NCBI RefSeq assembly: GCF_900111765.1
Contig: NZ_FOIB01000002.1
Span: 930,001-994,000, forward strand
Reading direction: 5' to 3'
Origin: Myxococcus fulvus
GTDB taxonomy: Bacteria > Myxococcota > Myxococcia > Myxococcales > Myxococcaceae
Length of the DNA: 64,000 nt
The notes beneath the pieces were generated by a model. That model saw nothing but the letters and a program-made list of their open reading frames with translations. It searched no databases and was not told the DNA's origin. Below, piece after piece: positions 8,010 to 17,101 of this stretch. The first letter of the stretch is position 1; each line of letters opens with the position of its first letter. The position numbers and the translations under genes were made by a program.

Positions 8010-9505
8010 CGTCCACCTCCCTCGCGAGCCAGCCGGAGCGCGGCGGCCATGGCGCCGGCCTTGGCCTCCGTCTCGTCGGCTTCCTTCGACGGCACCGAGT
8101 CCGCGACCAGCCCCGCGCCCGCGGTCCAGAACGTCTTGTCCCCGTCGACGAAGAAGGTGCGCAGCGCGATGGCCACGTCCAGCGTGCCGCAGAAGGACAG
8201 GTAGCCCACCGCGCCCGAGTACGGCCCGCGTCGCTGCACCTCCAGCTCGTCGATGATCTGCATCGCGCGAATCTTCGGAGCCCCGGACACCGTGCCCGCG
8301 GGGAACGTGCTGGCCAGCGCGTCGAGCGCGTCGAACTTCGAGTCCAGCTTCCCGCGCACCTGCGAGACGATGTGCATCACGTGGCTGTAGCGCTCGATGA
8401 CCATCAGGTCCTCGACGCGCACCGAGCCGGGCGCCGCCACGCGGCCCACGTCATTGCGGCCCAGGTCCACCAGCATGATGTGCTCGGCGCGCTCCTTCTC
8501 GTCCGCGAGCAGCTCCTTCTCCAGCGCCAGGTCCTCCGCCTCGGAGGCTCCACGGCGGCGCGTGCCCGCGATGGGCCGCACCACCACGTCCCCGTCGCGC
8601 ACCTGCACCAGCAGCTCCGGCGAGGCGCCCACCAGCGCGCGCGCCTCACCCATCTCGACGAGGAACAGGTACGGCGAGGGATTCACGCGTCGCAGCGCGC
8701 GGTAGAGCGACAGCGGCGGAGGCGCACCGCGAGCCTCGAAGCGCCGGGCGAGCACCACCTGGAAGATGTCACCCGCGCGGATGTACTCCTTGGAGCGCTC
8801 CACCGCGGCCTCGTAGCCGGCGCGGTCCCAACAGGCGACGGGCGCCGAGTCCCCCTTCATGCGAGGCGACGGCACGTACGCCTCGGGAGGCAGCGGCTTG
8901 AGCAGCTTCTCCGCCATCGCCTGCGCGCGCTCCTCCGCGTCCTTCAGCGCGTGGGCCACGCTGCCATGGAGCGACGGCCGCGCAATCGCGGTGACCTTGA
9001 GCGTCCCGGTGCGCGAGTCGTGGGTGACGAAGTCCTCGCAGATGAGCCACTCGGAGTCCGGGAACGAGGTGTCGCGCGGGTGCCGGTCCGGGACGGTGGG
9101 CTCCATCCAGGAGATGCAGTTGTAGCCCATGTACCCGACGAGGCCGCCCAGGAACGGGGCCTCGCCCGGCAGTCGCGCCACGGCGAGCTCGCGCCACAAC
9201 GTGCGCAGGACGTCCAGCGGCTTGCCCTCGCGTCGCTCCTCGCGCGAGCCACGCCACAACGTGGCGCCCCGCGCGTCCAGCCGCACACGCCCCGCGGCGT
9301 GGGTGCCCACGTGGCTGTAGCGCCCGAAGCGCTCGCCGCCGTAGCACGACTCGAGGATGAAGCCGCGCGAGCCTCCGCCCAGCTTCAGATACGCCGACAG
9401 CGGCGTGTCGAGGTCCGCCGGCAACTCCACCGACACCGGCACCGACTCGCCCTGCTCCGCGCGTTGGCGATACGCCGCCTTCCGCTCCTGTGCATCCATC
9501 GTCAT
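8006..9505 (-). CDS. trpE: Anthranilate synthase component I
   Basis: TrpE converts chorismate and ammonia to anthranilate, the first committed step to tryptophan. The protein is 499 residues, normal for the family. Near the N terminus, GFILESCYGGERFGRYSH corresponds to the LLES-type tryptophan-binding region, implying feedback inhibition. The chorismate-binding C-terminal half shows PIAGTRRRG, DLGRNDVGRV, FPAGTVSGAPK and GPYSGAVGYL. I chose the ATG at 9505 because a GGGGGAAAGG ribosome-binding site lies just upstream; the frame stays open further out but has no such site. Coupled to trpG by a 4-base overlap. No tryptophan-rich leader peptide was seen upstream. Confidence 0.94.
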   Translation of the reverse strand: MTMDAQERKAAYRQRAEQGESVPVSVELPADLDTPLSAYLKLGGGSRGFILESCYGGERFGRYSHVGTHAAGRVRLDARGATLWRGSREERREGKPLDVLRTLWRELAVARLPGEAPFLGGLVGYMGYNCISWMEPTVPDRHPRDTSFPDSEWLICEDFVTHDSRTGTLKVTAIARPSLHGSVAHALKDAEERAQAMAEKLLKPLPPEAYVPSPRMKGDSAPVACWDRAGYEAAVERSKEYIRAGDIFQVVLARRFEARGAPPPLSLYRALRRVNPSPYLFLVEMGEARALVGASPELLVQVRDGDVVVRPIAGTRRRGASEAEDLALEKELLADEKERAEHIMLVDLGRNDVGRVAAPGSVRVEDLMVIERYSHVMHIVSQVRGKLDSKFDALDALASTFPAGTVSGAPKIRAMQIIDELEVQRRGPYSGAVGYLSFCGTLDVAIALRTFFVDGDKTFWTAGAGLVADSVPSKEADETEAKAGAMAAALRLAREGGGR

Positions 9506-9798
9506 GACCTTTCCCCCGCGACCAGTATCGCCCGTCCCGGACAGCGACGGGGGGCCGCGCCCGCGCCTCACACCCCGCGAGCAAGAACCACGGTTCGCGA
9601 CGGCCTCACCGGTGTAGCGCGGAGCCCCGGCCCCGGGCGAGGGACATCGCACCCGTTCACGACGCCGGGATATTTCCATGCGCGGCGAGCAGGCGCGGGC
9701 GATGGGTGCCTGGCGAGCATGCCGGCGAGCGGCGGAGGTGAGAGGCACGCGCACCCTGGGTGGTCACCCCTGGAAGCCCTCGTTATTTCAGAAGGACT

Positions 9799-10824
9799 GT
9801 GGACGCCTCCGTCTCCTTCAATCCTCGAAGGCCGCTCGTCACGGTGACGCCCCAGGGGCTCTTCTGTGAGCCCGGGGGCTTCCACATCGACCCCTGGCAG
9901 CCGGTGGAGCGGGCCCTCATCACCCACGCCCACGGCGACCACGCGCGCTCCGGCCATCAGCGCTACCTGGGCGCCCGAGCAGGCGAGTCCCTGCTGCGGC
10001 GTCGCGTGGGGGCCACTTCCGCCATCGACACCCTGGACTATGGCGAGCCGCTGAAGATTGGCGACGTCACCGTCAGCTTCCATCCCGCGGGACACGTGCT
10101 GGGCAGCGCGCAGCTCCGCCTGGAGCACCGGGGCGAGGTGTGGGTCGTCTCGGGCGACTACAAGCGCGCGGCCGACCCGACGTGCGCGCCGTTCGAGGTG
10201 GTGCGCTGCCACACGTTCATCACCGAGGCGACGTTCGGTCTGCCCATCTTCCGTTGGGACGACGCGCGGCTGGTGGCGGAGGACATCCTGCGGTGGTGGG
10301 ACGCCAACCGCGCCGTGGGGCGCTCGGTGGTGTTGTTCTGCTACGCGCTGGGCAAGGCGCAGCGAATCCTCGCGGAGCTGGCGCGACTGACGGACCGGCC
10401 CGCCTTCATCCACGGGTCGATGCACGGCCTGGTGGATGCGTATCGGGAGGCGGGGGTGAAGATGATTCCCACGCAGCTCGTGTCGGAGGTGGAGAAGGGC
10501 ACGTCCTTCGCGGGGGCGCTGGTGCTGGCGCCGCCGAGCGCGGGCGGCTCCACGTGGATGCGCCGCTTCGGGGAGATGGAGACGGGCTTCGCCTCGGGGT
10601 GGATGCGGGTGCGCGGCAACCGGCGCAGACGAGGCTTCGACCGGGGCTTCGTGTTGTCGGACCACGCGGACTGGCCGGACCTCTTGCGCACGGTCGAGGA
10701 CACTGGAGCGCAGCGCGTGCTGACCACGCACGGCTCCGCGGAGCCGCTGGCGCGCTACCTCCGCGAGAAGGGTGTGGATGCCTCCCCGCTGGCCACGCCC
10801 TTCGAGGGTGAGGCGGAGGACTGA
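9799..10824 (+). CDS. Ligase-associated DNA exonuclease (metallo-beta-lactamase fold)
   Basis: A 341-residue MBL/beta-CASP-type protein resembling the ligase-associated exonuclease family (TIGR04122). The metal-binding THAHGDHARSGH motif is near residue 40, the GHVLGSAQ and VSGDYK blocks follow, and SDHADW plus TTHGSAEP near the end supply the later metal and beta-CASP ligands. The first gene of a five-gene set ending at 15979. I use the GTG at 9799, just after AGAAGGA; a GTG at 9760 is possible. The 3' end is 3 bases from the ligase start, so the pair is co-transcribed. Processing of DNA ends before sealing is the family's proposed role. Confidence 0.88.
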   Translation: MDASVSFNPRRPLVTVTPQGLFCEPGGFHIDPWQPVERALITHAHGDHARSGHQRYLGARAGESLLRRRVGATSAIDTLDYGEPLKIGDVTVSFHPAGHVLGSAQLRLEHRGEVWVVSGDYKRAADPTCAPFEVVRCHTFITEATFGLPIFRWDDARLVAEDILRWWDANRAVGRSVVLFCYALGKAQRILAELARLTDRPAFIHGSMHGLVDAYREAGVKMIPTQLVSEVEKGTSFAGALVLAPPSAGGSTWMRRFGEMETGFASGWMRVRGNRRRRGFDRGFVLSDHADWPDLLRTVEDTGAQRVLTTHGSAEPLARYLREKGVDASPLATPFEGEAED

Positions 10825-10827
10825 CGC

Positions 10828-12423
10828 GTGCGACGACTCGCGGACCTGTACGAGCGGCTGGACCAGACCATGTCCACCAACGCGAAGGTGGACGCGCTCA
10901 CGCGCTACTTCACGGAGGCCCCGCCCGAGGACGCCGCGTGGGCGCTGTACTTCCTCACGGGACAGAAGCTGAAGCGGCTGCTCACCACGAAGCTGCTCGT
11001 CGGCTGGACTCAGGAGCTGACGGGCATCCCCGACTGGCTCTTCGCGGAGGTGTACGCATCCGTCGGTGACCTGGCCGAGGTCATCGCGCTGTTGCTGGAC
11101 AACCTGGAGCGGCCCGCCGAGCCGGAGGAACTGCCGCTCTCGGTGTGGCTCACCCAGCGCCTGTTGCCCTTGCGCGAGCTGGATGTGGCCGAGCAGCGAG
11201 AGCAGGTCGTGTCCTGGTGGCGCTCGATGCCCCGGCGAGAGGTGTTCCTCCTGAACAAGATGCTCACGGGCGAGCTGCGCGTGGGCGTGTCCTCCACGTT
11301 GGTGGTGCGCGCGGTGGCGAAGGTCGCGGGTCTTCCCGCGCCGGACGTCGCGCATCGACTGATGGGCACCTGGACACCGTCGCGCGAGTTCTTCCAGCAG
11401 CTCATCTCGCCGGATGTCTCCGACGCGGAGAGCTCCAGGCCGTATCCGTTCTATCTGGCCTCTCCCCTGGAGCAGCCTCCCGAGGCGCTCGGCGAGCTCT
11501 CGGACTGGCTGGTCGAGTGGAAGTGGGACGGCATTCGAGGCCAGCTCATCCACCGACACGGTGACGTGTACCTGTGGAGCCGGGGCGAGGAATTGCTCAC
11601 CGAGCGTTTCCCCGAAATCACCGAGGCCGCGAAGGCATTGCCGGAAGGCACCGTGCTGGATGGCGAGGTGCTCGCGTACGAGGACGGCAAGCCCCTGCCC
11701 TTCGCGCGGCTCCAGCGGCGCATCGGAAGACAGAAGCTGACGGCCAAGGTGCTCGCCGAGGCCCCCGCGGCCTTCATCGTCTACGACCTCCTGGAGCACG
11801 AAGGACAGGACATCCGCTCGCTGCCGCTGCAGGAACGACGCGCACGACTCGAGACCTTGTTGAAGGCGCATCCCCGCTTCCCCATCTCGCCCGCGGTCGA
11901 AGCGGAGTCATGGGAGGCGCTGGCACACACGCGAAGCGAGGCCCGCGAGCGCAACGTCGAGGGCTTCATGCTCAAGCGCAGGAGCTCCGCGTATCTCACG
12001 GGCCGCAAGCGCGGCGACTGGTGGAAGTGGAAGATCGACCCGTTCACCGTGGACGCGGTGCTGCTCTACGCGCATCCGGGACACGGGCGGCGCTCGTCGC
12101 TGTACACGGACTACACGTTCGCGGTGTGGAACGGGACGGACCTGCTGCCGGTGACGAAGGCGTACTCGGGGCTGACGGACGAGGAGATTGGCAAGCTGGA
12201 CCGGTGGATTCGCTCGCACACGCGGGAGAAGTTCGGGCCGGTGCGCTCGGTGGAGCCCGAGCAGGTCTTCGAGCTGCACTTCGAGGGCATCCAGTCCTCA
12301 CCCCGCCACAAGTCCGGCGTCGCGCTGCGCTTCCCACGCATCGCCCGGTGGCGCACGGACAAGAAGCCCCAGGACGCCGACTCATTGGACTCGCTCAAGG
12401 AGCTGCTCCATGCCGGCGCGTAG
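10828..12423 (+). CDS. ATP-dependent DNA ligase
   Basis: A 531-residue ATP-dependent ligase. Layout: N-terminal helical DNA-binding domain (residues 1-200), adenylyltransferase domain with the nucleotidyl-accepting Lys232 in EWKWDGIR, GTVLDGEVLA, EGFMLKR, the motif V region GDWWKWKIDP, then an OB-fold domain with LRFPRIARWR. This is the archaeal-like LigB type found beside the exonuclease, helicase and PdeM, not the NAD-dependent housekeeping LigA. The start is a GTG at 10828 with GGAGG upstream. The last 14 bases overlap the helicase start. A repair rather than replication role is inferred from context. Confidence 0.93.
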   Translation: MRRLADLYERLDQTMSTNAKVDALTRYFTEAPPEDAAWALYFLTGQKLKRLLTTKLLVGWTQELTGIPDWLFAEVYASVGDLAEVIALLLDNLERPAEPEELPLSVWLTQRLLPLRELDVAEQREQVVSWWRSMPRREVFLLNKMLTGELRVGVSSTLVVRAVAKVAGLPAPDVAHRLMGTWTPSREFFQQLISPDVSDAESSRPYPFYLASPLEQPPEALGELSDWLVEWKWDGIRGQLIHRHGDVYLWSRGEELLTERFPEITEAAKALPEGTVLDGEVLAYEDGKPLPFARLQRRIGRQKLTAKVLAEAPAAFIVYDLLEHEGQDIRSLPLQERRARLETLLKAHPRFPISPAVEAESWEALAHTRSEARERNVEGFMLKRRSSAYLTGRKRGDWWKWKIDPFTVDAVLLYAHPGHGRRSSLYTDYTFAVWNGTDLLPVTKAYSGLTDEEIGKLDRWIRSHTREKFGPVRSVEPEQVFELHFEGIQSSPRHKSGVALRFPRIARWRTDKKPQDADSLDSLKELLHAGA

Positions 12424-14977
12424 GTCGCCCTCGCTGAAGGCCCAGCTCCAGGCCCGACGCAAGGCGCTCCGAGGCGAACCCGAGACACCGTCCCCTCCCA
12501 AGCGCCGCAAGCGGACGACCCCACGTGAGCGAGTCACCGGAGGCCCGCCGCCAATGGAGCGGCTGCGCGCGTGGTTCGCGTCGAAGGGCTGGACGCCCCA
12601 TGCGTTTCAAGAGGAGTCCTGGGCCGCGTACGCGAGAGGCGAGAGTGGGCTCATCCACGTCCCCACCGGCGCGGGGAAGACCTATGCCGCGTATCTCGGC
12701 CCGCTCGCGGACGTGGTGGAGCACAGCGAGACAGGGCTCCAGATTCTCTACGTGACGCCACTGCGCGCGGTATCGCGAGACGTGGAGCGGGCGCTGCTCG
12801 AACCCTTGAGCATCCTGGACACGGACCTGGACGTGGAGAGCCGCACCGGTGACACCTCATCCTCCGTGCGTCAACGTCAGCGCGAGCGGCTCCCCGAGGT
12901 GCTCATCACCACCCCGGAGTCCCTCTCCGTGATGCTGTCGAACGAGCGAGCACCGGAGCTGTTCTCCTCCCTGCGCGCCGTCATCGTCGACGAGTGGCAC
13001 GAGCTGCTCGGCTCCAAGCGGGGAACCCAGACGGAGCTCGCCCTGGCGCGGCTTCGTCACTTCGCGCCGCGACTTCGCACCTGGGCCCTGTCCGCGACGC
13101 TGGCCAACCTGGACGAGGCCGCGCGCCATGTCGTCGGCACCGGACACACGCCCACGCTCATCAGCGCGAACATGGAACGCCCCGTCGAAGTGGAGACACT
13201 GCTGCCGGAGACGGTCGACAGCTTCCCCTGGGCGGGGCACCTGGGCTTCACCATGCTGGCCGGCGTGGCCGCGAGGCTGGACCCGAAGCAGTCCACGCTC
13301 ATCTTCACCAACACACGCTCACAAGCGGAGCGCTGGTACGAGGGCCTCCGCTTCGCTCGCCCCGAGTGGGAACACCTGCTCGCCCTGCACCACGGCTCCA
13401 TCGACAAGGAAGAGCGCGAGCGCGTGGAGCGCGGCCTCAAGGACGGCACGCTGCGCTTCGTGGTGTGCACCTCGTCACTGGACCTCGGCGTGGACTTCGG
13501 CCCCGTGGAGCGCGTGGTCCAGGTGGGCAGTCCCAAGGGCATCGGCCGGACACTCCAGCGCGCGGGACGCGGAGCCCATCGTCCTGGCGCCACCTGCAAC
13601 ATCCTCTTCGTGCCCACGCACGCGCTGGAGCTGGTGGAGATGGCCGCCGCTCGCGACGCCCTCCAGCGCAAGGAGGTGGAGCCACGCCTTCCCCCCACCA
13701 AGCCCCTGGACGTGCTCGCGCAGCACCTCGTCACGTGCGCGCTCGGCGGCGGCTTCACCCGCGAGGCCCTGCGAGAGGAAGTCCGCAGCGCCACCGCCTA
13801 CGCCCGCCTCACCGACGAGGAGTTCGACTGGACGCTCACGCTGGTGCGCGAGGGCGGCCCCACGCTGAGCGCCTACCCCGAGTTCCGTCGCGTAGAGGAG
13901 CACGACGGCCGCTTCGTCGTGAAGGACACCCGCGTCGCGCGGCTGCACCGGCTCAACATCGGCACCATCGCCTCGGATGCGATGGTGGAGCTTCGCTACT
14001 GGACCGGGGGCCGCCTGGGCAGCGTGGAGGAGTCGTATGTCAGCCGCCTGCGCCCAGGAGACACCTTCCAGTTCGGCGGCAAGAAGCTCGAGTTCAACCG
14101 ACTTCAGGGGCTCACCGCGTACGTGCGTCCCGCGAAGACGAAGGTGACGCGAACCCCACGCTGGGGCGGAAGCCGACTGCCGCTGTCCACCTCCCTGGCG
14201 GCCGCGGTGCGACGCACGCTCGATGCCGCGCGCCACGGCGACGTCACTTCCGATGAGCTGGCCGCCGCGTGGCCCGTGTTGGAGACCCAGGAGAAGCTGT
14301 CCCGCATCCCCGCGGCGAACGCGGTGCTGGCGGAGCTGTGCCACACGCGCGACGGTCACCACCTCTTCCTCTACCCCTTCGAGGGCCGACGGGTGCACGA
14401 GGGCCTGGCCGCCCTGCTCGCCCTGAGACTGACGCGGCTGCAGAAGGCCACCTTCAGCGTGTCGGTGAACGACTACGGCCTGGAGCTCGTCACCCCCGCG
14501 CCCTTCCCCTTCGAGGAGGCGCTGCGCCCCGCGCTCTTCACGCGCGAGCATCTGGAGGAGGATGTGTTGGAGAGCGTCAACGTGGGCGAGCTGACGAAGC
14601 GCCAGTTCCGCGACATCGCCCGCGTCGCGGGGCTGGTGCTCCCCGGCCTCCCCGGAGCCCGCAAGTCCACGCGACAAGTACAGACGAGCGCTGCCCTCCT
14701 CCACGACGTCTTCGCCCGCCATGACCCCGGACACCTGCTGCTCGTCCAGGCCCGACGCGAGGTGCTCGAACAGCAATTCGAGCAGGGCCGCCTGGAGAAC
14801 GCCCTGGAGCGACTGGAGGCGGGCCCCGTGGAGCAGGTCCATGTCCGCAGGCCCACCCCCCTGGCCTTCCCCCTGGTCGTCGAGCGCATCAGCGCCAGCG
14901 TCTCCAATGAATCCCTGCTGGAGCGCGTGGAGCGAATGAAGGAGCGATGGACCCGCGACGATGCCAGGTCCGCGTAG
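12410..14977 (+). CDS. Ligase-associated DEXH-box helicase (Lhr-like)
   Basis: An 855-residue superfamily 2 helicase of the ligase-associated group (TIGR04121, related to Lhr). Walker A PTGAGKT has Lys90, the DEXH box is D194-E-W-H, and LSATLAN (motif III), CTSSLDLGVDFG and QRAGRGAHRPG (motif VI) follow. The last 400 residues match the Lhr-type winged-helix and accessory region. The ATG at 12410 has AAGGAG seven bases upstream and overlaps the ligase end by 14 bases. ATP-driven 3'-5' unwinding or translocation is known for Lhr relatives. The 3' end overlaps the PdeM gene by 31 bases. Confidence 0.92.
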   Translation: MPARRSPSLKAQLQARRKALRGEPETPSPPKRRKRTTPRERVTGGPPPMERLRAWFASKGWTPHAFQEESWAAYARGESGLIHVPTGAGKTYAAYLGPLADVVEHSETGLQILYVTPLRAVSRDVERALLEPLSILDTDLDVESRTGDTSSSVRQRQRERLPEVLITTPESLSVMLSNERAPELFSSLRAVIVDEWHELLGSKRGTQTELALARLRHFAPRLRTWALSATLANLDEAARHVVGTGHTPTLISANMERPVEVETLLPETVDSFPWAGHLGFTMLAGVAARLDPKQSTLIFTNTRSQAERWYEGLRFARPEWEHLLALHHGSIDKEERERVERGLKDGTLRFVVCTSSLDLGVDFGPVERVVQVGSPKGIGRTLQRAGRGAHRPGATCNILFVPTHALELVEMAAARDALQRKEVEPRLPPTKPLDVLAQHLVTCALGGGFTREALREEVRSATAYARLTDEEFDWTLTLVREGGPTLSAYPEFRRVEEHDGRFVVKDTRVARLHRLNIGTIASDAMVELRYWTGGRLGSVEESYVSRLRPGDTFQFGGKKLEFNRLQGLTAYVRPAKTKVTRTPRWGGSRLPLSTSLAAAVRRTLDAARHGDVTSDELAAAWPVLETQEKLSRIPAANAVLAELCHTRDGHHLFLYPFEGRRVHEGLAALLALRLTRLQKATFSVSVNDYGLELVTPAPFPFEEALRPALFTREHLEEDVLESVNVGELTKRQFRDIARVAGLVLPGLPGARKSTRQVQTSAALLHDVFARHDPGHLLLVQARREVLEQQFEQGRLENALERLEAGPVEQVHVRRPTPLAFPLVVERISASVSNESLLERVERMKERWTRDDARSA

Positions 14978-15600
14978 GCGGCACCCCGCTGGAGCTCCTC
15001 CCGGAGCGGGCCCTCTTCTGGCCCGAAGCCCGCACGCTCGCCGTGGCCGACCTCCACTGGGGCAAGACGGAGAGCTTCCAGCGCCACGGCATCCCCCTCC
15101 CCCTGGGCGTGCTCGACGAGGACCTGGCCCGGCTGTCCTCCGCCCTCAGCGCCACCGAAGCGCGCCGGCTGCTCGTCCTGGGCGACCTGGTCCACGCCCG
15201 CGAGGGCCTCACCCCCACCCTGGTCCAAAGACTCGCCGCCTGGCGTGAGTTCCACGCCGACGTGACGATGGTCCTCATCCGGGGCAACCATGACCTCAGG
15301 GCCGGCCCACCACCGGACGCGTGGCGCCTGGACGTCCATGAGTCCCACCTGGATGAGGGGCCCTTCCGCTTCGCCCACCACCCTACCCCCGAGACAGGTC
15401 GCTACGTGTGGGCGGGGCATCTGCACCCCACGGTGCGGCTGTCGGCTGGCCGGGACAGGCTCCGTCTCCCATGCTTCCACCTGGGTCGGGATGTGGGAGT
15501 CCTCCCGGCCTTCAGCGCCTTCACCGGCGGCTTCGACATGCCCCGCCGCCCCGGCGAGCGCGTCTTCGCCCTCGCCGGCCCTTCCGTGGTCGAGGTGTAG
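14947..15600 (+). CDS. pdeM: Ligase-associated DNA damage response phosphoesterase PdeM
   Basis: A 217-residue calcineurin-type metallophosphoesterase of the ligase-associated family (TIGR04123). Metal ligands are seen in VADLHWGKTESFQRHGIPLP (Asp35, His37), LGDLVHAR, RGNHD and the distal WAGHLHPTV. Known relatives have Mn-dependent phosphodiesterase or single-strand endonuclease activity. It starts inside the helicase gene, showing tight translational coupling, and its TAG is followed after one base by the ATG of the HNH gene. Confidence 0.92.
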   Translation: MDPRRCQVRVGGTPLELLPERALFWPEARTLAVADLHWGKTESFQRHGIPLPLGVLDEDLARLSSALSATEARRLLVLGDLVHAREGLTPTLVQRLAAWREFHADVTMVLIRGNHDLRAGPPPDAWRLDVHESHLDEGPFRFAHHPTPETGRYVWAGHLHPTVRLSAGRDRLRLPCFHLGRDVGVLPAFSAFTGGFDMPRRPGERVFALAGPSVVEV

Positions 15601-15601
15601 G

Positions 15602-15979
15602 ATGAGCACCGCCAAGCGCCGCAGGATCCTGGGCATCATCGCCACGGACCTCACCTTCGAGCGCACCGAACACCGGGGACGCGAGGCCTGGCTGGGCAAG
15701 TGCCTGCACTGCAACGCCCACCTCTTGGTGGGCCTGGATGGGGAGCCCATCAGCCGGGCCACCATCGAGCACATCGTCCCGCAGACCGCCGGCGGCACCG
15801 ACGCCCTGGAGAACCTGGCGCTGGCGTGTGCCCGCTGCAACCAGGGCAAGGGCACCCGCCACGACCCCCACTACCACCGCGATGCCCGCGCCCGGGAGCT
15901 GGTCGAGAAGCTGCTCGCCCGCCGCCGCGAACGCTGGCGCGCACCGGATGGGGGCGACGAGGACTCCGACGCGGAGTGA
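15602..15979 (+). CDS. HNH endonuclease, fifth gene of the ligase module
   Basis: A 125-residue HNH nuclease. The pattern CLHC at about residue 37, EHIVPQTAGGTDALENLALA and CARCNQGKG gives both the beta-beta-alpha metal site and a four-cysteine zinc site. The ATG lies one base after the pdeM stop, so it belongs to the same transcript. The usual ligase-associated set has four genes; this nuclease is an addition that may cut or trim DNA in the same pathway. It shows no phage or intein context, so a homing role is less likely. The C-terminal tail is acidic (GGDEDSDAE). Confidence 0.85.
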   Translation: MSTAKRRRILGIIATDLTFERTEHRGREAWLGKCLHCNAHLLVGLDGEPISRATIEHIVPQTAGGTDALENLALACARCNQGKGTRHDPHYHRDARARELVEKLLARRRERWRAPDGGDEDSDAE

Positions 15980-16438
15980 GCCAGCCCACGCACCCGCGCG
16001 ACACCACCTGTCGGTGAGGGCCGACACCCCATCTCGGGTCGGCTGAAACAGGGGGAGTTGATCCGTCTCAGACGGAAACGACTCAACGTCGCTTCCTCCC
16101 GCCAGAAGAGAGATTCATCGCTTCCGGACCGCGATTTCCCGCCTCCGCGCGAGGAAATGGTATCCCACGGCCACAACATCAGAATGGTTGACACTGCGGT
16201 GTCGATGGTCAATGGTCCCGCGCCGCGCTGGGTTGGACAGGAGGAGGGACCCGCCCGCGGCAACATCCATAGAGGTTTCGTTGGACGTGACTGCTTCGTC
16301 TTCCGCGCGCCAGGAGCCGCCCCCCCGCCCCCCCGGGGCCGGGATCGTTCCGCCGCTGTTCGCGTCGAGTCACGCGTTGGCCTCTTCCTCCTCATCGTTC
16401 ACCGCAGTCGTTGAAGCCCCCTTGCCCATGGTCCTGGT
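15980..16438 (+). promoter_or_regulatory. Leader region of the ACIII-caa3 operon
   Basis: This 459-bp gap must hold the promoter of the respiratory operon. A near-perfect inverted repeat TTGACAC-TGCG-GTGTCGA lies at 16188-16205; its left half also resembles a -35 box, so it may be an operator overlapping a promoter. Two C-runs of seven occur at about 16318-16334. An 84-codon frame (16188-16442) ends across the actA start, but it lacks a convincing ribosome-binding site and I do not call it a gene. Confidence 0.4.
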
Positions 16439-17101
16439 ATGAGCGGCCCTCTGTTTCCACGCTGGACGAACACGGTGTCTCGGCTCTCCGCCGCGGCGCT
16501 TCTTGCCGTGCCCGCCATCGGCATCGGCGGCCTCATGGCGTACGTACGGTCTCCGTACGTCACGAACCAGCAGATGCCCGTCGAACAGCCGATCGAATTC
16601 GACCACCGCCACCACGCGGGTGACGAGAAGATCGACTGTCAGTACTGCCACTGGTCCGTGGACAAGGCGCCCTCTGCGGGCATCCCGTCCACCACCGTGT
16701 GCATGTCCTGCCACGCACAGGTCTGGAACAAGAGCCCGTACCTGACCGAGGTGCGCAAGGCCTTCTTCGCGGACATGCCCATCCAGTGGGTGCGGGTCCA
16801 CAACCTGCCCGACTTCGTCTACTTCAACCACTCCATCCACGTGAACAAGGGCGTCGGTTGCGCCACGTGCCACGGACGAGTGGACCAGATGGCCGCCATC
16901 GAGCAGGCCGCGCCGCTGACCATGGCGTGGTGCCTCGAGTGCCACCGCAACCCCGAGCCGAACCTGCGGCCCGCGGAGTTCATCACGTCGATGACGTGGA
17001 CCCCGCCCAAGGACAAGGCCGAGGCCGCCGCGCTCGGCAAGAAGCTGAAGGAAGAGTACGACGTCCACTCGCGCGAGAGCTGCTCCACATGCCACCGATG
17101 A
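16439..17101 (+). CDS. actA: Alternative complex III pentaheme cytochrome ActA
   Basis: A 220-residue multiheme c-type cytochrome. Five CXXCH heme sites are visible: CQYCH, CMSCH, CATCH, CLECH and CSTCH, the last two residues from the C terminus. An N-terminal hydrophobic helix (SAAALLAVPAIGIGGLMAYV) anchors it to the membrane with the hemes outside. ActA is the electron-carrying subunit that passes electrons from quinol oxidation toward cytochrome c or the oxidase. The start at 16439 has only a weak ribosome-binding site. The stop overlaps the actB start (ATGA). Confidence 0.94.
   Translation: MSGPLFPRWTNTVSRLSAAALLAVPAIGIGGLMAYVRSPYVTNQQMPVEQPIEFDHRHHAGDEKIDCQYCHWSVDKAPSAGIPSTTVCMSCHAQVWNKSPYLTEVRKAFFADMPIQWVRVHNLPDFVYFNHSIHVNKGVGCATCHGRVDQMAAIEQAAPLTMAWCLECHRNPEPNLRPAEFITSMTWTPPKDKAEAAALGKKLKEEYDVHSRESCSTCHR

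Noticed and set aside
9506-9754. N-terminal extension of TrpE
   Set aside because: The frame is open but Arg/Gly-rich, and the GGGGGAAAGG site at 9505 plus normal family length favour the shorter protein.
16188-16442. 84-codon frame overlapping the actA start
   Set aside because: No ribosome-binding site, low-complexity Ser/Pro text and no family; the overlap with ATG is likely chance.
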